Shown here: piece by piece, positions 35,829-44,667 of the stretch
Numbering within the stretch: position 1 is the stretch's first letter
Layout of the letters: the number at the start of each line of letters is the position of its first letter
Made by a program: the position numbers and the translations under genes
The notes under the pieces: generated by a model
The model's database searches: none
Told to the model about the DNA's origin: nothing
The model's input: the letters and a program-made list of their open reading frames with translations, nothing else
Assembly (NCBI GenBank): GCA_903896015.1
Contig: CAITWF010000059.1
Location: 104,440 to 168,439 of the forward strand
Length of the DNA: 64,000 nucleotides
Reading direction: 5' to 3'
From: an uncultured Opitutia bacterium
GTDB lineage: Bacteria > Verrucomicrobiota > Verrucomicrobiia > Opitutales > Opitutaceae

Positions 35829-36983
35829 GTGAATCTCCTCGATCGCTACATCTTCAAAAGCGTGCTCGGCACGTGCCTCGGCGCGGTCGCGTTGTTCACG
35901 TTTGTCCTGACGCTGGGGAACGTCATCCGCGATCTGCTCGCGCACGTGCTCGCGGGGCAGTTACCGGCGATGACGCTCGTGCGGCTCGTCTGGCTGTGGG
36001 TGCCCGCGATGGCGATTTACGCGCTGCCGATGGGGCTGCTCACGGGCGTGTTGCTCACGCTCGGCCGGCTCTCCGCCGACAGCGAAATCACCGCGATGCG
36101 CGCCGCCGGCATCAGCCTCGCCCGCATCGCGCGGCCCGTGCTCGCGATTGGCGCGCTCGGCGGCCTCGCGGCGATCTACATCAATTTTGAGTCGATGCCG
36201 CACGCCCGCGTGAGCTACGAGCGCGAGTTTGCCGAGGCGCTGCGAGCGAACCCCATGAGCTTCATTGTGCCGAAGACATTCATTCGCTCGTTCAAAGGCA
36301 GCGTGATCTATGTGGGCGACAAGCAGGGCTCAGTCCTCAAGGACATCTGGCTCTGGGAGCTCGACGGCGAGCAGCGCGTCGTGCGACTCATCCGCGCCGA
36401 GTCCGGCCGACTCGACTATGACGAGACTTCGAACAGCCTTATCCCCACGCTCGTCAACGCGAAGACCGAGGAGCGCAACGCCGCCGACCCGGAGGATTTC
36501 AGCAAATCCCCCAAGGCTCCTTCCGCCGAGAAGGTGGAGGAAGTGCATCTCTCGCTCGACAAATATTTCGGCCACGAAGGCGTGCACGTGAAGCGCGAGT
36601 GGCTCACTTACGACGAGCTCCAGGCCGCCCGCGAAAAACTCGCCGCTGCTCCCGTTCCCACGGAGGCGGAGAAAGCGAAAACGGCGCGCGAAGAACAGAC
36701 GAAGCTCGCGATCGTTTATCACGACAAGCTGAACCTCGCGCTGTCGGTCTTCTCGTTCGCACTGATTGGCGTGCCGCTGGGCATCCGCGTGTCGCGCCGC
36801 GAGACGAGCGCCAACCTCGGTCTCGCGCTCGGTCTCGTGCTCAGCTACTACGTCCTCACCGTGATGGTGAAGTGGCTCGATCGGCATCCGGAATACCGCC
36901 CCGAACTGTTGCTCTGGCTGCCCAACCTGCTCTTCCTCGCGCTCGGCGTCTGGATGTTCACGCGCATCGAGTCGCGCAAGTGA
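35829..36983 (+). CDS. LPS-export permease, LptF/LptG (YjgP/YjgQ) family
   Basis: A 384-residue inner-membrane protein: begins MNLLDRYIFKSVLG, three N-terminal helices, a periplasmic beta-jellyroll domain of about 170 residues (with a charged insert near 215-300), and three C-terminal helices (LSVFSFALIGVPLGIRV and following). LptF and LptG with the LptB ATPase extract LPS for transport. LptF cannot be distinguished from LptG here, hence no symbol. The start is GTG. The partner permease is not in the window. It is convergent with arnD, which is another LPS-modification gene. Confidence 0.9.
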   Translation: MNLLDRYIFKSVLGTCLGAVALFTFVLTLGNVIRDLLAHVLAGQLPAMTLVRLVWLWVPAMAIYALPMGLLTGVLLTLGRLSADSEITAMRAAGISLARIARPVLAIGALGGLAAIYINFESMPHARVSYEREFAEALRANPMSFIVPKTFIRSFKGSVIYVGDKQGSVLKDIWLWELDGEQRVVRLIRAESGRLDYDETSNSLIPTLVNAKTEERNAADPEDFSKSPKAPSAEKVEEVHLSLDKYFGHEGVHVKREWLTYDELQAAREKLAAAPVPTEAEKAKTAREEQTKLAIVYHDKLNLALSVFSFALIGVPLGIRVSRRETSANLGLALGLVLSYYVLTVMVKWLDRHPEYRPELLLWLPNLLFLALGVWMFTRIESRK

Positions 36984-37886
36984 TCACGCGGCGGGTGCCG
37001 CGACGAAGCCGCTCCGCCCGTCAATTTCCGTCTGCACCTGATCGCGCTCAGGAATCGCTGCGCGATTCGCGAGCACTTCCTTCGCGTAGTCATCGAGCCG
37101 AATAAACTGCACGCCGCGCTCGCGACACGCTTTGAGCAACTGCTGAAACAGCGCGCGCCGGCCCATCCCCTCGATCTCGGCGTGGATCGTGAAGACGTTC
37201 ACGCGATCCTCGCGGAGCAGCGATAGATAGTGGGGCACGATTTTCTCGTCGGGATATTCGGGCCGACCCATCAATTCGTCGAAGGTGGGCAACGTGCTCG
37301 GGATTTCGAGTGTTTTGAAAACCTTGCCTTCGATGCGCGGGAAAAACGGCCGGCCGCCTCGCGCGTCGCTCGCGTAGAGCAGATTTGCCTCGTCGTAGAC
37401 TTCGCGGCTGCGCGCGTTGCTCTGCCAGCCGGCCGCGCCGGCCGTCCGCGACTCGAAACCAAAGACGCGCAAAAATTCCGCGCGCGCCGCGACAAACTCA
37501 TCGCGCACTTCGGCGAGCGACATCGTCTGCACGTAGTCCTGCCAGCGGTAGTGATTGTAGCAGTGAATGCCGACCTCAAAGCCGGCATCGCGCACGGCGC
37601 GCATGGTCGCCGTGTTGCGCCGGCCGATATGCGGCGCAGGCAGCAACGTGCCGTTGAGCAGTGTCCGCACTCCGTAAATCTGCACCACGCTCGTCCGCGA
37701 CACCTTCTTGAAAAATCCCGGCCGCAACACCCGCGTGATCGCCCGGCCCGTTTGATCCGGACCGAGCGAAAAAAGAAAACACGCCGTCACCTCGATCGCC
37801 TGACAATCAGCGACGAGATTCGGCACGCCCTCGCGCGTGCCGCGATCGGTGTCGACATCAACTTTGAGCGCGAGGCGGATCGGCAT
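36984..37886 (-). CDS. arnD: 4-deoxy-4-formamido-L-arabinose-phosphoundecaprenol deformylase
   Basis: A 300-residue polysaccharide-deacetylase-fold enzyme: LALKVDVDTDRGTREGVPNL is the metal-binding opening, CFLFSLGPDQTGRAITRV and KKVSRTSVVQIYGVRTLLNG are ArnD-specific, and HCYNHYRWQ supplies histidine ligands. It deformylates the lipid-linked Ara4FN before transfer to lipid A. It is the last gene of the arn operon, 15 bp after the dehydrogenase gene. Confidence 0.92.
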   Translation of the reverse strand: MPIRLALKVDVDTDRGTREGVPNLVADCQAIEVTACFLFSLGPDQTGRAITRVLRPGFFKKVSRTSVVQIYGVRTLLNGTLLPAPHIGRRNTATMRAVRDAGFEVGIHCYNHYRWQDYVQTMSLAEVRDEFVAARAEFLRVFGFESRTAGAAGWQSNARSREVYDEANLLYASDARGGRPFFPRIEGKVFKTLEIPSTLPTFDELMGRPEYPDEKIVPHYLSLLREDRVNVFTIHAEIEGMGRRALFQQLLKACRERGVQFIRLDDYAKEVLANRAAIPERDQVQTEIDGRSGFVAAPAA

Positions 37887-37901
37887 GGCGCGGGGCGCCG
37901 C

Positions 37902-38939
37902 TCACTCGAGCTGATAATCCTTGTGCGCGAGATGGTAGTCCAAGGTCAGCTTGATCGCTTTCTTGAGATTCACCTTGGGCGTCCAGCCGAGCTGCTTCTT
38001 CGCGTTGGCGATGGAGGGCACGCGCTTCTGGATATCTTGGTAATATTTTCCGAAATATTTTCCGGACGGCACGACCACGGTCTTCGCCGCCTTCACGTGC
38101 TCGGCATACTCCGGAAAATCCTTGAACGCGGTGATGATGAGCTTCGCAAGTTCAGCCACGCTCACATCGTTCTTCGGGTTGCCGAGATTGAAAATCTGGC
38201 GCGAGGCACAGCCGTTCTTGTTTTCAATGATGCGCAGCAGTGCATCGACGCCATCGTCGATGAAGGTGAACGACCGGCTCTGCTTGCCACCATCGACGAG
38301 TTGGAGCGGCTTCTTGAAAATCACGTTCGAGATAAACTGCGTGAACAGCCGCGAGCTGCCCTCCTTCGGCTCCATCACGTCGTCGAGTTTCGGCCCGATC
38401 CAGTTAAAGGGGCGGAAGAGCGTATAATCGACATTGTCGCGCACGCCGTAGGCATAGATTACGCGGTCGAGGAGTTGCTTCGAGCAGGCGTAGATCCAGC
38501 GCTGCCGCTCGATCGGGCCGTAGACGAGCGCGCTTGTGGCCTCATCGAGTTTGGGATCCGTGCTCATGCCGTAAACTTCCGAGGTCGAGGGGAAGATGAT
38601 CCGCTTCTTGTATTTCGCGCACTGGCGGACGACGGCGAGATTAGCCTCGAAATCCAACTCAAAGACGCGCAGCGGATCCTTCACGTATTGGATCGGGTTG
38701 GCGATGGCGACGAGCGGGATGACCGCGTCGCACTTCTTCACGTGGTATTCGATATACTCCTTGTTGATCGTGATGTCGCCCTCGACGAATTTGAAGCGCG
38801 GGTCGCCGAGGCTGTCCTCGAGTTTGTGCGAGCCAATGTCCATGCCGTAGACTTCCCAGTCTTTCTGCTTGAGGATCGCGCGCGTGAGCGAGCTGCCGAT
38901 GAAGCCGTTGGCGCCGAGAATGAGAACCTTGAGTGGCAT
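37902..38939 (-). CDS. arnA: UDP-glucuronate decarboxylase/dehydrogenase, ArnA C-terminal-type
   Basis: A 345-residue NAD-dependent extended short-chain dehydrogenase: ILGANGFIGSSLTRAIL (nucleotide loop), FPSTSEVYGMSTDP (catalytic Ser/Thr), and YACSKQLLDRVIYAYG, the YxxxK site with the sequence typical of ArnA. It oxidatively decarboxylates UDP-GlcA to UDP-4-keto-arabinose. In E. coli this domain is fused to the formyltransferase in one 660-residue ArnA; here they are separate adjacent genes. The catalytic residues are intact, so the split is not a disabled gene. Confidence 0.92.
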   Translation of the reverse strand: MPLKVLILGANGFIGSSLTRAILKQKDWEVYGMDIGSHKLEDSLGDPRFKFVEGDITINKEYIEYHVKKCDAVIPLVAIANPIQYVKDPLRVFELDFEANLAVVRQCAKYKKRIIFPSTSEVYGMSTDPKLDEATSALVYGPIERQRWIYACSKQLLDRVIYAYGVRDNVDYTLFRPFNWIGPKLDDVMEPKEGSSRLFTQFISNVIFKKPLQLVDGGKQSRSFTFIDDGVDALLRIIENKNGCASRQIFNLGNPKNDVSVAELAKLIITAFKDFPEYAEHVKAAKTVVVPSGKYFGKYYQDIQKRVPSIANAKKQLGWTPKVNLKKAIKLTLDYHLAHKDYQLE

Positions 38940-38981
38940 GTGCGTGGGATTTGAAAAGAAAACTGTGGGGAAACGCTTTCG

Positions 38982-39890
38982 TTAGGCGAGCCTTTGTCCG
39001 ACCGACAACAAGGGCGTCGGTGCGCCGCGCCATTCGGTTTTCGTGAGTTCGATCGCGCTGTCGCCCGTCGCGACGACGAGCGGTGAAATGGAAATAATTT
39101 CACCCGGTGCGCCGCGTTTTCCTTTCGTCGCAGGCGAATCCGCCTCACCCCACCAGATCATCAGGCGCGCGCCGCCGGCTTCGGTGAACGCACCGGGATA
39201 CGGATCGGTGACCGCGCGGATGAGGTTGAAGATTTGCCGCGAGGTTTGCGTCCAAATGATGCGGCCGTCCTCGGGTTTGCGACCGCCGAAGTAATTCGCC
39301 TGCGATTCGTCCTGGGGCGTCTCCTTTGCCGTGCCGGCGAGGAGCGCGTCGATCTGGCGGGCGAGCACGGTGCGCGCGCAGGGGAGCACTTTGCGAAACG
39401 CCTGCTCAGCGGTGTCGCGCGGGCCGATGGCCACACCCTCCTGATCGACGACAGCGCCGGCGTCGGCGGATTTCACCATGCGGTGGAGCGTCATGCCGAG
39501 GCGCGACTCGCCATGGAGCACCGCCCAGTTAATCGGCGCGCGGCCGCGGTATTTCGGGAGGAGCGAGCCGTGCATGTTCCAAGCGCCGAGCGATGGCAGC
39601 GCGAGAATTTTCGTGCCGATCATATGGCGATAGTAGACTGAGAGGATCAGGTCAGGCTGGAGCGCAGCGATTTTTTCGCGCCACTCGGGAGTGTTCACCG
39701 ACTCAGGGGTGAAGACGGGGATATTTTTTTCGCGGGCTGCGACAGCGGGCGTCTTGAACCAGATTTTTTCGTGCGGATTGTCCTCGTGCGTGATGAGGGC
39801 GACGACGTTGTCGCCGCGTTCAAGGAGCAGCGAGAGGCACGCGTAGCCGACTTCGCTGTAGCCGAAAAAAAGAATGCGGGGGCGGAACAT
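38982..39890 (-). CDS. UDP-4-amino-4-deoxy-L-arabinose formyltransferase, ArnA N-terminal-type
   Basis: A 302-residue formyltransferase. It starts MFRPRILFFGYSEVGYACL, and the conserved catalytic set is present: NMHGSLLPKYRGRAPINW (Asn, His) and SADAGAVVDQ (Asp). It N-formylates UDP-Ara4N using formyl-tetrahydrofolate. The ATG at 39890 starts the family homology; an upstream TTG at 39926 would overlap the previous gene. It follows the second membrane-protein/pseudopilin cassette and precedes the dehydrogenase by 42 bp. Confidence 0.9.
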   Translation of the reverse strand: MFRPRILFFGYSEVGYACLSLLLERGDNVVALITHEDNPHEKIWFKTPAVAAREKNIPVFTPESVNTPEWREKIAALQPDLILSVYYRHMIGTKILALPSLGAWNMHGSLLPKYRGRAPINWAVLHGESRLGMTLHRMVKSADAGAVVDQEGVAIGPRDTAEQAFRKVLPCARTVLARQIDALLAGTAKETPQDESQANYFGGRKPEDGRIIWTQTSRQIFNLIRAVTDPYPGAFTEAGGARLMIWWGEADSPATKGKRGAPGEIISISPLVVATGDSAIELTKTEWRGAPTPLLSVGQRLA

Positions 39891-39922
39891 CGCAGGAATG
39901 CCGCACGGTCGCGGGAAGGGCG

Positions 39923-40693
39923 TCAAGGCGCCTTGCGGCGGTAAGTCTCGCGGTAAAACACCAGCGAGGCCGCATCGGGCGCCTCGATCAGCGCGCGGCC
40001 GTCGGCGAGCAACGCAGGCTGGCCGTGCACCTGCACCGGCTGCACGACGATCGTCGTTTCCTCGGCGACCGCGCCACCGGGACCGAGCACGAGCCAGTGC
40101 ACGCTGCCGTCGGCGGATATCTTCAGCGCCCGTGCGCCCGCCGCGGTGCCGTTTTGGTATTCGCCCGCAAGGCCCTTGAGGAAACGCGCCGCCGATTCGG
40201 CCGCGAGCGGCAGGCAGTCTGGCAGCAGTGGCGGCGGCAGGTTGCTCGGCCGTAAGAGCATCCAGGCCGTGATGCCATTGAGACTCACGATCAGCACGGC
40301 CAGCAGGGCGATCTTCACGCCGCGTCCGCGTTTTCGCCCACCGTGGTCATCGCGGTCCACTGGAATATCCTCCTCGAACTCCGTGCCGGCGATGACTGCA
40401 AAAACCTGTTCGGGCGAAAGATCGGCGCCCCCCACCTTGATCGACCAACTGTTGATCCGCAGGCGGCCCTGCGCGATTTGCACGACGAACCGGCCTCGCG
40501 GCGCGGTGACGCGCAGCTCCGGCGCAGCCGCCCCGAGGTTGGTCGGCGCGAGCGCGGCGAGCGCGCGAATGAGTTCGCGGAGTTTTTTCTCGTCGAGCCC
40601 GGGTCGTGCGGAGTCTGGCGCTGCAGCATCCGCCCGCTTCGCATCGAGCGCGAGGTGGTGGAGCGTGACGTCGAACGTGGGGCCGGCGCTCAT
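39923..40693 (-). CDS. Cassette B membrane protein of unknown function (paralogue of 41251-42018)
   Basis: A 256-residue protein: N-terminal cytoplasmic-type domain of about 125 residues, one membrane helix at roughly 127-147 (KIALLAVLIVSLNGITAWML), and a C-terminal domain of about 110 residues. It shares architecture with its paralogue (255 residues) and several aligned segments, e.g. PELRVTAPRGRFVVQIAQG and EQVFAVIAGTEF, against PELRIDAPEGKFVVTLKGG and ERIFAIVTGQDF. I do not recognise a family. The start overlaps the pseudopilin stop (ATGA). Pairing with a pseudopilin suggests an assembly partner, perhaps a GspL/M-like or assembly platform component. Confidence 0.7.
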   Translation of the reverse strand: MSAGPTFDVTLHHLALDAKRADAAAPDSARPGLDEKKLRELIRALAALAPTNLGAAAPELRVTAPRGRFVVQIAQGRLRINSWSIKVGGADLSPEQVFAVIAGTEFEEDIPVDRDDHGGRKRGRGVKIALLAVLIVSLNGITAWMLLRPSNLPPPLLPDCLPLAAESAARFLKGLAGEYQNGTAAGARALKISADGSVHWLVLGPGGAVAEETTIVVQPVQVHGQPALLADGRALIEAPDAASLVFYRETYRRKAP

Positions 40694-41235
40694 TGCTGGA
40701 TCGCGTAGAGCGGGATCAGTCCGGTGCCGAGACGGAAGCTGCCACCGAACCAGTTGACCTGATTGGCGCCGTCGATGGCATATTCGAGGTCAAAGAGCGT
40801 ATTGACGTCGAGCGGCTCCGGCGCACTTGCCGTCGCACTGACGGCGATTGCCGCGCGATACTGGATGCCAAAGTGGAGTTGGTTCGATTCCCAGTTGTAT
40901 TGGCCGCCAATCGGCGTCTTGCGCAACCACGCCGTCCGGTTGATGCGTTGATCCATACCGGGAGGAAAAACACCCGCGGCGCTTTCCGCCGGCCAGCTTC
41001 CCGTCTCCTGCGCATAGGTATCAAACGCCGCCGCAAATGTCCGGAAGTCGTTCGCCACCGTCGCCGCTTTCGTTTTCCGCTGGGCCCGCTGCAGCGCCGG
41101 CACCGACACCATCGCGAGCACGCTGATGATGACCACGACCACCATGATCTCGACTAGAGTAAACGCCGCAGCGCCGCGGCAGACGGTGGAGGTGGTTCGG
41201 ACTTCGGTCATGGCGCGCCGGGGCGGGCGGCTCAA
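40690..41235 (-). CDS. Cassette B pseudopilin with Ala at -1
   Basis: A 181-residue pseudopilin. The leader ends in CRGAAA before FTLVEIMVVVVIISVLAMV, so the +5 Glu is present but the -1 residue is Ala instead of the near-invariant Gly. The soluble domain contains NDFRTFAAAFDTYAQETG and KTPIGGQYNWESNQ, which match the cassette A pilin closely. Cleavage by prepilin peptidase may be slower or absent. The start could alternatively be the ATG at 41211. It is 15 bp after the cassette A membrane protein. Confidence 0.8.
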   Translation of the reverse strand: MSRPPRRAMTEVRTTSTVCRGAAAFTLVEIMVVVVIISVLAMVSVPALQRAQRKTKAATVANDFRTFAAAFDTYAQETGSWPAESAAGVFPPGMDQRINRTAWLRKTPIGGQYNWESNQLHFGIQYRAAIAVSATASAPEPLDVNTLFDLEYAIDGANQVNWFGGSFRLGTGLIPLYAIQQ

Positions 41236-41250
41236 GCAGTTGAGGCAGTG

Positions 41251-42018
41251 TCAGCGCTGCACACGTTTGTATTTGTCGCCGTAGAGTACCACGGTGAGCG
41301 GATCAGCGACCGTGATGAGCGTGCGCTTGCTCGACGTCTGGAGCAGCAGGGCCGGCTTGCCCTGCGCATCCGCGCCCGCGACGTTGAACAACTGCGGATC
41401 GGTCAGGGTGCGCTCTGACGCAAATTTATACCGGTGCACCTTGCCCGTCTTTTCAATTTCCAGCCGGCGATCGCCGGGCGCGCCGCCGGTCTCATAAATG
41501 CCTGCGACGCTGGAGAGCAGACGTTCGGCGGGCTCGGGCGCGAGCAGCGTGTATTTGGGCAGGAGCGTCCGCTTTGGGCGGGTGACAAACCAGATGGTGA
41601 AGGAATTCACCGCGATGATCGCCACCGCCAGGAGGACCATCATCGCCTTGCCGTGCAGCCAGTCGGGGCCGCCTTCGGCCTTCGCGGTTTCAACGAAATC
41701 CTGACCGGTGACGATCGCGAAAATTCGCTCGGCGGAATACTCGCCGCCCTTGTGCTGCGACGACCAGCTGACGAGCTGCAACTTGCCGCCCTTCAGCGTG
41801 ACGACGAATTTACCCTCGGGCGCGTCGATGCGCAGCTCGGGCTCGATCGGGTAGACGACCGCCGCCCCGAGCCCGGCAATCGCCTCTAGCAGACCGCGCA
41901 GTTGTTTCGCGGGGATGTGATTGAGCTGATCCGCAGGCAGATTGGCTGCGGCTTTCTTTCCGTCCCGCGTCAGGTGCTTGAGCGAGACGTTGTAGAGCGT
42001 TTCGGCCGGCCGGCTCAT
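41251..42018 (-). CDS. Cassette A membrane protein of unknown function
   Basis: A 255-residue protein starting MSRPAETLYN. A 125-residue N-terminal domain (with PIEPELRIDAPEGKFVVTLK and GEYSAERIFAIVTGQDF), a single membrane helix at about 126-146 (MMVLLAVAIIAVNSFTIWF), then a C-terminal domain ending in VVLYGDKYKRVQR. It is the paralogue of the cassette B protein. Overlap with the pseudopilin stop is 4 bp. No family recognised; the start was chosen at the ATG that overlaps the pilin stop, since the longer frame upstream runs through the pilin. Confidence 0.7.
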   Translation of the reverse strand: MSRPAETLYNVSLKHLTRDGKKAAANLPADQLNHIPAKQLRGLLEAIAGLGAAVVYPIEPELRIDAPEGKFVVTLKGGKLQLVSWSSQHKGGEYSAERIFAIVTGQDFVETAKAEGGPDWLHGKAMMVLLAVAIIAVNSFTIWFVTRPKRTLLPKYTLLAPEPAERLLSSVAGIYETGGAPGDRRLEIEKTGKVHRYKFASERTLTDPQLFNVAGADAQGKPALLLQTSSKRTLITVADPLTVVLYGDKYKRVQR

Positions 42019-42545
42019 GGGGAAATAATGAAGATGGGCTCGTCGTTGGCGCCGAGGCGGAAGTTGCCCGTGGCCAGATTGCCATCGTCGACCATGCGGT
42101 CGATCGCCTCCCACAGATCGAGGTCCTGCGGAAGCGATGCGGTGGCGGTCTCACAGATTTGAATCACGGCGCGGTAGTGTGTGCCGCCGTGCAATTGGTT
42201 GTTGTCCCAGTTGTATTGCCCGCCGATCGGGGTCTGGCGGAGCCACACCGTGTTGCTGATGCGATCAGCCATCTCGGGCGGCAGCACCCCGGCGTCAACC
42301 TCCGGGGGAAACCCACCCTTCTCCTGCGCATAGGTGTCAAACGCGGCGGCAAACGTCCGCAGATCGTTGACGACCGCGGCGGCGAGCGCTTGGCGCTTCG
42401 TGCCGGTGATGCGCGGCACGACAGAGGCGATTAAGATACTAAGGATGCCAAGCGTCACCATGATCTCGATGATGGTGAAGCCGGCGGAGCGCCGCGGCGG
42501 CGGAGAGGGGATTCGCAAGAGAGATTTCAAGGGGACAGAGCGCAT
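42015..42545 (-). CDS. Cassette A pseudopilin
   Basis: A 176-residue pseudopilin with a leader ending RRSAG and then FTIIEIMVTLGILSILIASV: Gly at -1, Phe +1 and Glu +5 as expected. The soluble domain has NDLRTFAAAFDTYAQEKG and QTPIGGQYNWDNNQ. Close similarity to the cassette B pilin indicates tandem duplication. Its start lies 1 bp after the arnC stop, so it reads as part of the arn operon. A related but more distant pseudopilin is at 2370-2747. Confidence 0.88.
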   Translation of the reverse strand: MRSVPLKSLLRIPSPPPRRSAGFTIIEIMVTLGILSILIASVVPRITGTKRQALAAAVVNDLRTFAAAFDTYAQEKGGFPPEVDAGVLPPEMADRISNTVWLRQTPIGGQYNWDNNQLHGGTHYRAVIQICETATASLPQDLDLWEAIDRMVDDGNLATGNFRLGANDEPIFIISP

Positions 42546-42546
42546 G

Positions 42547-43491
42547 CTAACCTAGCGTCTCCTTGATGTGATAACGCTGGCGCGCACGCACAACCTGATA
42601 AGTGCGGCCTACGTATTCCCCGATCAAGCCAATCCCGATCATCGCGACGCTGAGCAGAAACAGCACGATCGCCAGCAGGGTGAACACGCCGAACGTTTCC
42701 CGGTCGAGGTTGAACACAAACCGCCGCACCAGCAGCAACACGACGAGCGCGAAGCTGCCGGCCGACGACGCCATTGCGAACATCGTGAAATACTGCAGCG
42801 GCGCGATCGAGAAGCCCGTGATAAGATCGAAGTTGAGGCGCACGAGGCCGTAGAACGAGTAGTTCGACACGCCCGCATGCCGCTCCTCGTGCTTCACGCC
42901 GACCTCGGCCGGGTTGCCGGAAAAACTGTAGGCCAGCGCCGGGATAAACGTGTTGATCGCACCGCTGCGCACGATGGCGTCGATGATCGGCCGCGAGTAG
43001 GCGCGGAGCATGCAGCCCTGATCCGTCATCTGGATGCTCGTCGTTTTTTCCCGTACAAAATTGATCAGCTTCGACGCGTAGGTGCGGAAAAACGAATCCT
43101 GCCGGTTGATCCGGAAGCCGCCGACATAGTCGAAGCCCGCATCGACTTTTTCGATGAGCTTCGGAATTTCCTCGGGCGGATTCTGCAAATCGGCATCGAG
43201 CGTGACAATCACGTCGCCGCGCACGCGCTCGAACGCCGCCATGATCGCCATGTGCTGGCCGTAGTTGGCATTAAAATCGATCACGCGCGTGACGTCGGGC
43301 CGCGCTTTGAACTGCGCACGCAGCAACTCGATGGAGCGATCGGCGCTGCCGTCGTTGGTGAAAACGATCTCGTAGCTGCGCTTCAGGCCGTCGAGCACCG
43401 GATAAAGGCGCGCAAACAACGTGGGGAGATTGGCCTCTTCGTTGTAGACCGGAATGACGATCGAAAGCTGGACGGACGCGGGTGCGCTCAT
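42547..43491 (-). CDS. arnC: Undecaprenyl-phosphate Ara4FN transferase
   Basis: A 314-residue GT2 glycosyltransferase of the ArnC/DPM1 type: QLSIVIPVYNEEANLPTLF, then VIVTLDADLQNPPEEIPKL (the DxD acid motif), TDQGCMLRAYSR, and two membrane helices in the C-terminal third (FTMFAMASSAGSFALVVLLL and FTLLAIVLFLLSVAMIGIG). It moves Ara4FN to undecaprenyl phosphate in the membrane. It overlaps arnB by 4 bp. Arrangement and identity are conventional; what follows it is not. Confidence 0.93.
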   Translation of the reverse strand: MSAPASVQLSIVIPVYNEEANLPTLFARLYPVLDGLKRSYEIVFTNDGSADRSIELLRAQFKARPDVTRVIDFNANYGQHMAIMAAFERVRGDVIVTLDADLQNPPEEIPKLIEKVDAGFDYVGGFRINRQDSFFRTYASKLINFVREKTTSIQMTDQGCMLRAYSRPIIDAIVRSGAINTFIPALAYSFSGNPAEVGVKHEERHAGVSNYSFYGLVRLNFDLITGFSIAPLQYFTMFAMASSAGSFALVVLLLVRRFVFNLDRETFGVFTLLAIVLFLLSVAMIGIGLIGEYVGRTYQVVRARQRYHIKETLG

Positions 43492-44666
43492 GACTTCCGG
43501 TGAGCTTGGAGGATTCCGGTCAGCGCGTCCACCACGCGCGTGACATCCGCGAGCGCCATCGCCGGGAACAGCGGCAACGTCAAAATCGTGCGGCAAATCT
43601 TCTCCGCGATCGGAAGGTCGCCGTCCTTCCAGCCGAACTTCCGGTACACCGCGAAGCGATGAATCGCCGGATAATGCACACCCGTGCCGATGCCCGCGGC
43701 GTGCAGTTGCGCCATGACCTCGGCGCGCGCGATCGACAGGCGATCCTCGGGCAGCAGGACTTGAAACATGTGCCAGTTCGACGACGTGAAATCGCGGGGC
43801 GGCAGGCCCAGCCCGAGCGCGCGGACCGCGGGCGCATCGAACGCCGCGAAGTAGGCGCGCGCGAGTTCGCGGCGCTTGGCATTGAACTCATCAAGGCGCG
43901 GCAACTGGCCAAGGCCGACGCGGGCCGCAACATCCGTCAGATTGAATTTTCCGCCGACCACCTCGACCTCCATGCCATCGTAGCCCGAGCGGACGACGCC
44001 TTGGAGCCGGTATTGCTCGGCCAGCTTGGCCTCCGCCTCGTTGTTCAGCACGAGCGCCCCACCCTCGATGGTGGTGACGTTTTTGTTCGGATGAAAGCTG
44101 AAGGAGACGAAGTCGCCAATCGCGCCGATCTTTGTTCCGTTCCACAGGGAGCCGAACGACTGCGCCGCATCCTCGACGACGCGCAGGTGGTGCTTTTTCG
44201 CGATCGCGTAGAGCCGGTCGCGATCGACGGGCAGGCCCGCGAGATCGACCGGGATAATCGCACGCGTGGCTGGCGTGATCGCGGCCGCGACGCGCGCGAG
44301 ATCAATATTCCGGGTGACGGGATCAATGTCGACGAAGACGGGGCGCGCGCCCACTTCGAGAATGACGTTGCTCGTCGCGACCCAGGAAAGCGGTGTCGTG
44401 ATGACTTCGTGGCCTGGACCGACGCCGGCGAGGCGCAGCGCGATTTCCATCGTGCAGGTGCCGGAGTTGAAGACGCGCACGGGCCGGCCGCCGCAATACT
44501 CGGAGAGCTTCGCCTCAAGCGCCTTCACGTTCGGCCCGGAAGTTATCCAGCCGGAGCGCAGCACTTCAGCGACGCCCGCGATCGTTTCGTCGTCGATCGT
44601 GGGGCGCGTCATCGGCAGATAGGGCGCAGCGGTTTTCGCCGTCGGTGCGGAGGCGGGAGCGGACAT
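43488..44666 (-). CDS. arnB: UDP-4-amino-4-deoxy-L-arabinose aminotransferase
   Basis: A 392-residue PLP-dependent enzyme of the DegT/ArnB family. LPMTRPTIDDETIAGVAEVL at the start, VEDAAQSFGSLWNG, and SFHPNKNVTTIEGG with the PLP-binding Lys are visible. It transfers an amino group to UDP-4-keto-arabinose. Overlaps arnC by 4 bp and lies 1 bp after arnT. Length and motifs are normal. Confidence 0.94.
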   Translation of the reverse strand: MSAPASAPTAKTAAPYLPMTRPTIDDETIAGVAEVLRSGWITSGPNVKALEAKLSEYCGGRPVRVFNSGTCTMEIALRLAGVGPGHEVITTPLSWVATSNVILEVGARPVFVDIDPVTRNIDLARVAAAITPATRAIIPVDLAGLPVDRDRLYAIAKKHHLRVVEDAAQSFGSLWNGTKIGAIGDFVSFSFHPNKNVTTIEGGALVLNNEAEAKLAEQYRLQGVVRSGYDGMEVEVVGGKFNLTDVAARVGLGQLPRLDEFNAKRRELARAYFAAFDAPAVRALGLGLPPRDFTSSNWHMFQVLLPEDRLSIARAEVMAQLHAAGIGTGVHYPAIHRFAVYRKFGWKDGDLPIAEKICRTILTLPLFPAMALADVTRVVDALTGILQAHRKS

Positions 44667-44667
44667 G

